Positions 34,543-41,198 of a stretch of DNA of 64,000 nt are shown piece by piece (the stretch's first letter is position 1; the number at the start of each line of letters is the position of its first letter). The stretch lies in NCBI RefSeq assembly GCF_003007675.1, contig NZ_PXNP01000109.1, positions 125,389-189,388 of the forward strand. The letters run 5' to 3'. A program made the translations under genes and the position numbers. The notes beneath the pieces were generated by a model that ran no database searches, had not been told where the DNA came from, and saw only the letters and a list, made by a program, of their open reading frames with translations. The DNA comes from Marinobacter fuscus. Its GTDB lineage: Bacteria > Pseudomonadota > Gammaproteobacteria > Pseudomonadales > Oleiphilaceae.

Positions 34543-35349
34543 ATGCATAATGGCAACGCGTTGCAACATGAGTCCGATGCCGACGAAAACCACGCCAGCC
34601 AAGTGGACATCAGAGCTATATTTGATTCGATTTTTGATATCGAGCTTGCAACATCACAAGACGCAATTGACGAAGTTTTTTCAGTACGATACCAGGTCTA
34701 TTGCATTGATCGCCCCTTTGAAGACCCTGCCCACTTTCAGGACAAAAAAGAGCATGATGCATACGACCCGCAGTCTTCCCATGCGTTAATTCGTCATAAG
34801 GCAACGGGTCACAGTGTAGCAACGGTTCGCCTGGTAATGACCGGAAGCTCACCCGAAAACAGCTCGCTCCCGATGGAAGAAGCCTGCGTACCCCGTATGT
34901 CGAAGCGAGTCAGAGAGGAAATCGCCGATATACCACGCGAACGTATTGCAGAAATCTCTCGCATGGCAGTCAGCCGGGAGTTTCGTAAGCGCCTTAACGA
35001 AGATAAAAGTGCTACAGGTGTCAGTGACCAGGCCAACTACAGTGATAGAGATAACGGCAAACGTGCAGTTCCCTATATCAGCCTGGGGCTTCTTGCGGCC
35101 ATCATGAAAATGTCTGCAGAAAACGGCATCACACACTGGATGGCTATAATGGAGCCTGCCCAGTTGCGCCTACTTAAACGATTCGGGGTCGAATTCGATT
35201 ATGTCGGACCGTTGCTGGAGTACCATGGCCTTCGGCGCCCGGCATTCACTTCCGCCTGCACGTTGATTGATGGCATCAAAAGACGACGCCCAGACGTATG
35301 GGCTTTAATTACGGATGAAGGCAGGTATACACCAGCTCGGGATCTTTAA
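34543..35349 (+). CDS. PEP-CTERM/exosortase-associated acyltransferase (N-acyl amino acid synthase type)
   Basis: Autoinducer-synthase-fold acyltransferase of 268 residues. VFSVRYQVYCIDRPFE (Arg49), EHDAYDPQSSHALI (Asp72, Asp75), ATVRLVM (Arg96) and IAEISRMAVSREFR follow the LuxI/FeeM order of acyl- and substrate-binding residues and fit the exosortase-linked family TIGR03694. Members of this group have been reported to make long-chain N-acyl amino acids. ATG 34543 has AAGGAAAG upstream; a tiny ATG frame at 34534-34548 overlaps the start. It is 113 bases downstream of the flavoenzyme gene and ends at a strong bidirectional terminator. Confidence 0.87.
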   Translation: MHNGNALQHESDADENHASQVDIRAIFDSIFDIELATSQDAIDEVFSVRYQVYCIDRPFEDPAHFQDKKEHDAYDPQSSHALIRHKATGHSVATVRLVMTGSSPENSSLPMEEACVPRMSKRVREEIADIPRERIAEISRMAVSREFRKRLNEDKSATGVSDQANYSDRDNGKRAVPYISLGLLAAIMKMSAENGITHWMAIMEPAQLRLLKRFGVEFDYVGPLLEYHGLRRPAFTSACTLIDGIKRRRPDVWALITDEGRYTPARDL

Positions 35350-35385
35350 AAAAAAGCCCTCGCTTCAAAGCGAGGGCTTTTTCAG
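35348..35385. terminator. Strong bidirectional rho-independent terminator
   Basis: AAGCCCTCGCTT (about 35354-35365) pairs with its complement at about 35368-35379 around a short loop, with A- and T-runs on the two sides. It ends both the acyltransferase transcript (plus) and the PEP-CTERM gene transcript (minus). Confidence 0.9.
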
Positions 35386-35418
35386 AGGGTAACGTCCAAG
35401 CTCTTAATCAAGCGTCAG

Positions 35419-36234
35419 TTACGACTTCACCCCTTTTCTTCTGCGGGCAATTCCAAGGCCGGCAAGCCCAAGACCCAGCAACGCCAGAGTACCCGGCTCG
35501 GGCACCTCTTTAGCTGCAATTCTGAAGCGGGTCTCGAAATCATTGGATTTCCCTTCTTCAGTAAGAAGACCTACACATCCGACGCTGGCCCCAGCCGCCG
35601 TACACGCATCATCGGCCAGAACACCCAGGCCTACAATCTCAAGGAATACAGTATACTTGTAATCATCCAGAATGAATGATGAGGCAAACTCAAAGCCACC
35701 AGAACCATTGTCTACGGCGCCCAGAGCACCAAAGTTGTTGATGGTGAAAATATCATCACACACCGACACTGAGTCATCTACGCAGGTTCCACTGTTCAAC
35801 GTTTCGTTAAAGAAGCTCATGAACGGAGTCACTGAAGGCGGCAACGAAGGCCCGGCAGGTGCTGCCGGAGTCAACGTCAGAGTGGACTCCAGAGTAAAGC
35901 CGGAAAGTGCGGCACCTGAAGCAGGAAGCACGTTGTTGGTGTGAGTGAACGTACCGCCAGCAACAAAACCGCCATTAGTCGTCAGGCCGCTGGCGCTGTT
36001 TACGTCAGTGATTGCAACGGAGGATTGATCCCCGAATCCAATACCCCAGGACAACTTACGGTCTGCATCAGACGCTGTAACTCCACCGCTGCCAGTGGTT
36101 GCAGTTACATTTTTAAATACGCTGCTTACATCGTACCCCCAATCAGTGATCATCGCAGCGTTAGCGGATGCCGCACCCAACGCCACAGGTAAAACAATGG
36201 ATGAAAGAAGCGTTCTTTTAAATATTTTGTTCAT
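35419..36234 (-). CDS. THxN-like PEP-CTERM secreted protein
   Basis: 271-residue exported protein. A Sec signal peptide (MNKIFKRTLLSSIVLPVALG, cleavage near ANA-A) is followed by a Ser/Thr/Gly-rich body with FTHTNNVL (the THxN motif of one PEP-CTERM family). The C-terminal sorting signal is VPEPGTLALLGLGLAGLG then IARRRKG: PEP motif, membrane helix, Arg cluster. Four Cys in two close pairs may form disulfides. It should be cleaved by an exosortase and released with the EPS matrix. ATG 36234 has AAGGAGAG six bases upstream, which rules out the longer frame to 36291. Confidence 0.92.
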   Translation of the reverse strand: MNKIFKRTLLSSIVLPVALGAASANAAMITDWGYDVSSVFKNVTATTGSGGVTASDADRKLSWGIGFGDQSSVAITDVNSASGLTTNGGFVAGGTFTHTNNVLPASGAALSGFTLESTLTLTPAAPAGPSLPPSVTPFMSFFNETLNSGTCVDDSVSVCDDIFTINNFGALGAVDNGSGGFEFASSFILDDYKYTVFLEIVGLGVLADDACTAAGASVGCVGLLTEEGKSNDFETRFRIAAKEVPEPGTLALLGLGLAGLGIARRRKGVKS

Positions 36235-36633
36235 ATCGATCTCTCCTTGACTGTCTAACGCTGGCGGCCGCTTTACCGACAAGTGAGCCAACGGTGAAAG
36301 GATATAAGCATCACCTGTACCAACTAAAAGAAACCGATAAATATCATGATCTTAAAATTAAACGGAAACGATTTTTTATCAAGGGTGTAATTATTTTCGA
36401 CATCGTCGGCTTCAATATCGCCATCCGTTAGCCAGCGTTTATGGTCTAAAAGACAAGCAAGCAAAACAACCGGTTGAGTTTGTGTAGGCTCAAAGGCACT
36501 CTGTACGATTAATGCAGAGCGCCAAATGGGAAGGAGGCACTCCCACGGCGAGGGGAAGGCCGGGCACCAAAGACAACCGATGATGATCGTAAATTAACCC
36601 GACACTCAGCCCTACCGCTCCGCGAGCGGGGAA
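36235..36633. other. 399-base leader/intergenic region with RNA-like structure
   Basis: No gene is seen. On the minus strand (sense for the PEP-CTERM gene) GGCGCTCTG (36523-36515) pairs with CAGAGTGCC (36503-36495) through one G-U wobble, so the RNA stem fits only that strand fully. A second hairpin, CCGCTC/GAGCGG at 36615-36629, follows the TPR gene stop without a T-run. G/C-rich blocks between 36525 and 36570 could add further pairing. The part nearest the PEP-CTERM gene is AT-rich and probably holds its promoter. Confidence 0.4.
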
Positions 36634-38433
36634 CTAGTTCATCAGAGCACGGGCTTTTTCAGCCCAATAAGCGCCCCCGTTCATCGAAAGCGCCTGTCTC
36701 AACTGGCTGCGCCCTTGTTCAATTTGTCCCGAGGCAATTAATGCGGTACCAAGGTGATAACGAATGGTTGGATTCCGGTCATCCAGTTCGACGGCTCTTT
36801 TTAACTGCGCAAGAGCCTCGTCAATCTGTCCGGTTCGATACAAAGCCCAGCCGAGAGTATCCCGGTAGATACTTCTCTTACTGTCCACTTCAACAGCCTT
36901 CCGGGCCAAACTGATTGACTCTGAGTTCTCGCCGGAGCCCAGCAACAACACAGAAAGATTATTAAGCCCCAAAGCATGATCAGGTGCGATTGCAAGTAGA
37001 TTTCGGTAGGCATTGATAGCCTGATCAGGCTTGCCAGCCTGTTCGAGCCTGGAGGCATAAATGAGGTGCGCTCCGGGCTCGTTCGGTCGCAACAATAGCA
37101 ACCGTTTGGCAGTCTTCACTGCGTCCTCTTTCAATCCGGCTCTCGCCTGCGCAGCCACAAGCCCCTCAAGTGCCAATGCAGATTGTTCATCCAGGCGGTA
37201 GGCATGCTCGAACTCCTCGATAGCCGCCGGGTATTGCCGAGATGCGGCCAATAAGCTGCCAAGGCGAAAGCGTACGTAGGCAGAATCAGGAAAGCGGTTC
37301 TTTGCCTCAACCAGTGGCTCAAGCCCTTTCTCGACACCCGCTTTTACCACGTAAAGTTCCGACAAAAATGTGAAAACGTCGGGCGTTGCGTCATTCGAAG
37401 CGACGAGTTTTTCTAAAGTCTCTATGGCCTCGTCAAGCTGGCCCTGATCGCGCTGATACATCGCCATTCTCGACTGAACCGCAGCTTTGTCTGCCCCCAG
37501 GTTCACCGATTTATCAAGAAAGGGTTTTGCTTTGTCCAAGCGACCAGACTGCAAGTAAATTTCGGCAACTTCCATGTGCGCGGGCAGCCAGCCCGGATGT
37601 TGGTCTACCAACTCCAAGGCCATAGCCAGCGCTTTCTCGGGATAACCAGAGGCTCGCTCAGCCATAACAAGCCCCAACCTCCCCTCCCTGGAGCCAGGAT
37701 GTTCATCAAGCCACTGCAGATACCCCGTCTTGGCTTTCTCAGGGGAACCGCTTTGTAAATGCGCGGTTGCCAGTATCAACCAGGCTTCCGCAGGTGCGGA
37801 AGCCACTTTATTCAACCTCGGCTCAAGAATAGCAAGCGTGTCTGAATACGCGCCCCTTTCATTCAAAAGCCGGCCCAGGTTGGTAGCAACACCAATATAG
37901 GTATCCGGAGTGTTAGCCACCCCCCTGCTCAGGTGAAATATGGCTTTGTCGGTTTTGCCCCAATACTCATACAACAACCCCAGCCGCTGATGCGCCAGCC
38001 GATAGGATTCGTTCAGTGATAATGCCTTTCGAAGGGCTTGCTCAGCCCTTTCCAGGTGATCAGCTTCCATCAACGCGGAACCCAGCTTTGTCCAAAGCTC
38101 TGCGGAATCAGAATACAAATCGACCGCCTTCTGAAACATCTCGGCAGACAATTCGGCGCTGCCCTCAAGCAAATAAACGGTACCCAATACCTCATAACTC
38201 AATACAGAACCGGGGTTCTGCTGCAAGACGTCTTTGGCTCGGGACTTCAGGTAGGAGAAGCGACCTTGCTCCAGCGCCTGTTTCAATCCGGGAAATAACT
38301 CTTCGGCTTCCGCTGCTGTTGCCTGGACTTCTGAATAGTCTCGATAGGGGTCAGGTGTTATCGGAATTGCGGTTGTATCGCCGAAAGGCGCCAGAATTGA
38401 GATTGTCAGAAATGCGCATCTGGAAAACTTCAC
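36634..38433 (-). CDS. Exported tetratricopeptide-repeat protein
   Basis: About 599 residues. A signal peptide (MKFSRCAFLTISILAPFGDT) is followed by at least twelve TPR-like 34-residue helical pairs, for instance AELWTKLGSALMEADHLERA and PTIRYHLGTALIASGQIEQG. No lipobox is seen, so it may be periplasmic. TPR proteins (PrsT and others) accompany PEP-CTERM/EPS systems and act as assembly scaffolds. This one is shorter than the usual PrsT. The GTG start at 38433 has AAGGAG six bases upstream; a TTG at 38448 would add five residues. It lies between the two PEP-CTERM genes. Confidence 0.85.
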   Translation of the reverse strand: MKFSRCAFLTISILAPFGDTTAIPITPDPYRDYSEVQATAAEAEELFPGLKQALEQGRFSYLKSRAKDVLQQNPGSVLSYEVLGTVYLLEGSAELSAEMFQKAVDLYSDSAELWTKLGSALMEADHLERAEQALRKALSLNESYRLAHQRLGLLYEYWGKTDKAIFHLSRGVANTPDTYIGVATNLGRLLNERGAYSDTLAILEPRLNKVASAPAEAWLILATAHLQSGSPEKAKTGYLQWLDEHPGSREGRLGLVMAERASGYPEKALAMALELVDQHPGWLPAHMEVAEIYLQSGRLDKAKPFLDKSVNLGADKAAVQSRMAMYQRDQGQLDEAIETLEKLVASNDATPDVFTFLSELYVVKAGVEKGLEPLVEAKNRFPDSAYVRFRLGSLLAASRQYPAAIEEFEHAYRLDEQSALALEGLVAAQARAGLKEDAVKTAKRLLLLRPNEPGAHLIYASRLEQAGKPDQAINAYRNLLAIAPDHALGLNNLSVLLLGSGENSESISLARKAVEVDSKRSIYRDTLGWALYRTGQIDEALAQLKRAVELDDRNPTIRYHLGTALIASGQIEQGRSQLRQALSMNGGAYWAEKARALMN

Positions 38434-38439
38434 GATTGA

Positions 38440-38445
38440 CTCCTT
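38440..38445 (-). promoter_or_regulatory. Ribosome binding site deciding a GTG start
   Basis: AAGGAG on the minus strand lies six bases before GTG 38433. An alternative TTG at 38448 overlaps this site's upstream side and has no ribosome site of its own. Confidence 0.6.
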
Positions 38446-38451
38446 CAACCG

Positions 38452-38483
38452 ACAAAGGCCAAAGGTACAGAGTACCTCTGGCC
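38452..38483 (-). terminator. Hairpin terminator after the VWA PEP-CTERM gene
   Basis: On the minus strand GGCCAGAGGTAC (38483-38472) pairs with GTACCTTTGGCC (38468-38457) over 12 bases with one G-U wobble, loop of three, followed by TTTGTC. It lies 30 bases after the stop at 38513 and just before the TPR gene, so it may also act as an attenuator for that gene. Confidence 0.7.
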
Positions 38484-38512
38484 TAAAGCGGGAACAACGT
38501 CCTGTTATTTAT

Positions 38513-39619
38513 TCAGTACTTGCGGCGGCGAGCTGCACCGATACCAAGCAAGCCGAGCCCCATCAGCGCCAGGGTCATGGGCTCTGGAACCTCAGCCACG
38601 CCCTCACCAACAATGATACGGTCGGTTTCACGGGCAACACTGGCGCCATCGACCAGTCCATCCATGTAGAAATCGTGAACCCCCTCCGAAACACCGGTAA
38701 ACGTGACATCGAACTCGAACACCCTGGCAACCTCGCGATCGTAATCACCGGTAGCCGTGGCACCCACGCAAGTTCCGGTGTCGGCAGACACACAGGACAC
38801 ACTTACATCGACACCCGGCCCGGATGTGCCCAGGTCGTTCACAGTGACCTCACTGTAGGTCGAGAACGCATCGGTCACACCTGCAAGGATGTCAGCCACA
38901 AGGTCGTCAGGATCCAGGCCAGAGCTTGATATCAGACTACCTCCGGAGTGGGTGCTCAGTTCGCTCACATCTATTCCACCCCAAGACGTGCGCGTCATGC
39001 CATTGTAATCAATACCAATGAACGTTGCTCCTGATGAGTCCAGAGCTGCCTTGGCATCGGCCAGAGTCGACCCATCGGACTCCTTAAAGGTTGCGTCGCC
39101 CAAGGCAATGATGAAGCGCGCTGAACCCGGACGCCAGGATGCACCCAGTGCCGCCTCTTTGGTGGCATGAATTCCCTCTTCCGGGAAGTCGCCTCCCCCC
39201 CCGCCCAACCCGAGCGAGATTGAGTCAATGTTTGCAAGCGCCGCGCTGGTGTCCGTAGTGAGGTCGTGCATTACCCCTTCTGATCCCGGCTCACTGTAAT
39301 AGCCGACACCCGTCGACAAGTCCCCGAAACCAGCCAATCCGGAAAGAATATCGCTGGCTGCAGTCTTGGCCTGGCCAATTTGAGCCCCCATGCTTCCGGA
39401 GGTATCGATCAAAAACATCACGTCGATGATACCGCCAGTAGGCGCTCCGGCATCCACCGTAACGGTTTTTCGAATGGTAACACTCTCACCGGGATCCAGT
39501 GTTGCTTCGAATGCAAGAGGATCAATAGAGTCCGCGGCCGCAGAAGCAGACCACATGCCCAGGGATACAGCACAAACTCCCAGCCCTATTCGGGCGATTT
39601 TCGATAAATTAGTAACCAT
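38513..39619 (-). CDS. von Willebrand A-domain PEP-CTERM secreted protein
   Basis: About 368 residues. The signal peptide runs to about SASA-AAD. A VWA domain follows with the MIDAS motif IDTSGSMG (about 71-78), and a later TLADAKAALDSSGATFIGI strand. A C-terminal beta region has two Cys. The sorting signal is VPEPMTLALMGLGLLGIG then AARRRKY. It probably binds a ligand through a metal ion and is anchored or shed with the EPS matrix by an exosortase. ATG 39619 has AAGGAGAA seven bases upstream, which rules out the start at 39661. Two PEP-CTERM genes this close to EPS genes argue for a functional exosortase elsewhere in the genome. Confidence 0.92.
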   Translation of the reverse strand: MVTNLSKIARIGLGVCAVSLGMWSASAAADSIDPLAFEATLDPGESVTIRKTVTVDAGAPTGGIIDVMFLIDTSGSMGAQIGQAKTAASDILSGLAGFGDLSTGVGYYSEPGSEGVMHDLTTDTSAALANIDSISLGLGGGGGDFPEEGIHATKEAALGASWRPGSARFIIALGDATFKESDGSTLADAKAALDSSGATFIGIDYNGMTRTSWGGIDVSELSTHSGGSLISSSGLDPDDLVADILAGVTDAFSTYSEVTVNDLGTSGPGVDVSVSCVSADTGTCVGATATGDYDREVARVFEFDVTFTGVSEGVHDFYMDGLVDGASVARETDRIIVGEGVAEVPEPMTLALMGLGLLGIGAARRRKY

Positions 39620-39824
39620 CTGGCTTCTCCTTGTCTTGGTATGGACACATGCATCAGTCAAACCCCTACATCCGTATAAGCAGACTGACCATCAGAGAAG
39701 GGGCTATGTAAAGCCACACCCTCTCCTGTCTAACTAAGCGATATACCTGCCAAAAAAGAAGAAGCCATTTATTTTCAATGCGTTAGATTTACGCCGCTAT
39801 CAAAACCAAGACCGAACTGTAAAC

Positions 39825-41000
39825 CTAGCCGACACCCGGCACCCTTACCCAACCTTCCATAATGATCCGCGCACTGCGGCTCATAATGGCTTTGGTGGCT
39901 GTCCACTGCCCGTTTACTTCCTTCGCTTCCGCCCCTACCCGTAAGGTGCCAGACGGGTGACCGAAGGTGACCTGCGTGCGATCCCCACCGCCAGCAGCCA
40001 GATTCACCAGGGTGCCGGGAATAGCAGATGCAGTCGCAATGGCCACCGCAGCCGTCCCCATCATGGCATGGTGCAGCTTGCCCATGGACAGCGCCCGAAC
40101 CAGCACATCAATATCGGCCGCATTGAGCTGCTTACCACTGGAAGACACATAGTCCGAAGGTTTGGCCACAAACGCTACCTTCGGGGTGTGCTGGCGGTTG
40201 GCGGCTTCGGCGATATCGGAGATAAGCCCCATTTTCACCGCACCGTAAGCACGAATGGTCTCAAACATGGCCAGGGCCTTGGGATCGCTGTTGATGTCGT
40301 TCTGCAGCTCGGTGCCCTTGTAACCAATGTCTTCCGCGTTGATGAAAATGGTCGGAATACCGGCATTGATCATGGTCGCCTTGAGTGTACCAACACCCGG
40401 CACCTCCAGATCGTCCACCAGATTACCCGTGGGGAACATGGCGCCCTCACCATCGGCCGGGTCCATGAACTCGATTTGTACTTCCGCGGCCGGGAAAGTT
40501 ACGCCGTCCAGCTCAAAGTCGCCGGTTTCCTGAACCTCACCGTTGGTAATCGGCACGTGGGCCACGATGGTCTTCCGGATGTTGGCCTGCCAGATGCGGA
40601 CGGTACAGATGCCGTTGTCCGGGATGCGCTCTTTGGCGACAAACCCGCCATTGATGGCAAAAGCGCCGACCGCAGCAGTCAGATTGCCGCAGTTACCACT
40701 CCAGTCGACAAAGGGCTTATCGATGGATACCTGGCCAAACAGATAGTCCACGTCGTGATCCGGCTGGGTCGGTTCGTCCAGAATCACCGACTTGCTGGTG
40801 CTGGATGTCGCGTTACCCAAGCCATCAATCTGCTTTTCGTAAGGATCAGGGCTGCCGATCACCCGTAACAAAAGCTTGTCTCGGGCTTCACCGGGAACCT
40901 GGCAAGCTTCCGGCAGATCTTGCAGGCGGAAGAACACGCCCTTGCTGGTACCGCCACGCATATAAGTGGCGGGCACTTTAATCTGAGGTGCAAATCTCAT
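39825..41000 (-). CDS. prpF: 2-methylaconitate cis-trans isomerase
   Basis: Isomerises the product of AcnD so that aconitase can finish the 2-methylcitrate cycle, by which propionyl-CoA is turned to pyruvate and succinate. The start (VPATYMRGGTSKGVFFRLQD) is the family signature, and GNCGNLTAAVGAFAI the second catalytic region. Length 391 is typical. It is the last gene of the prp operon, separated from acnD by 198 bases that hold GGGGTC palindromes. ATG 41000 has only a weak ribosome site (GAG), so the gap may matter for its expression. Confidence 0.95.
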   Translation of the reverse strand: MRFAPQIKVPATYMRGGTSKGVFFRLQDLPEACQVPGEARDKLLLRVIGSPDPYEKQIDGLGNATSSTSKSVILDEPTQPDHDVDYLFGQVSIDKPFVDWSGNCGNLTAAVGAFAINGGFVAKERIPDNGICTVRIWQANIRKTIVAHVPITNGEVQETGDFELDGVTFPAAEVQIEFMDPADGEGAMFPTGNLVDDLEVPGVGTLKATMINAGIPTIFINAEDIGYKGTELQNDINSDPKALAMFETIRAYGAVKMGLISDIAEAANRQHTPKVAFVAKPSDYVSSSGKQLNAADIDVLVRALSMGKLHHAMMGTAAVAIATASAIPGTLVNLAAGGGDRTQVTFGHPSGTLRVGAEAKEVNGQWTATKAIMSRSARIIMEGWVRVPGVG

Positions 41001-41056
41001 TGGTATGACTCGCTAGGTTGTGCGGCCTGCCGGAGGAAAGTTGGGGTCTGAAAGTT

Positions 41057-41086
41057 GGGGCCCGACCCCGTACGGAGTCAGCCCCC
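41057..41086. repeat. Degenerate GGGGTCTGACCCC palindrome
   Basis: Thirty bases that match the perfect palindrome at 41141-41170 at 26 positions (starting GGGGCCCGACCCCGT). It lies in the acnD-prpF gap, 54 bases from the intact copy's start, suggesting a decaying second copy. Confidence 0.7.
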
Positions 41087-41140
41087 CCCAGGGGCCGCTT
41101 GGTTTAAGGAGTTGGAGGGGTCAAGGGGAAAGGAGTTTAA

Positions 41141-41170
41141 GGGGTCTGACCCCGTACGGGGTCAGACCCC
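41141..41170. repeat. Perfect 30-base GGGGTCTGACCCC palindrome
   Basis: GGGGTCTGACCCCGT followed by its exact complement. In RNA it could form a 13-14 bp hairpin on either strand. It lies between acnD and prpF. Similar palindromes are dispersed in many proteobacterial genomes and are associated with REP-type elements; that association is from general knowledge, not shown here. Confidence 0.9.
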
Positions 41171-41198
41171 ACATTAGATCCCGCCTTAGGCCCCATAT

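Noticed and set aside
36480-36600. Cyclic-di-GMP (GEMM) riboswitch upstream of the PEP-CTERM gene
   Set aside because: Some G/C-rich and A-rich words looked similar, but the conserved core order could not be matched on either strand.
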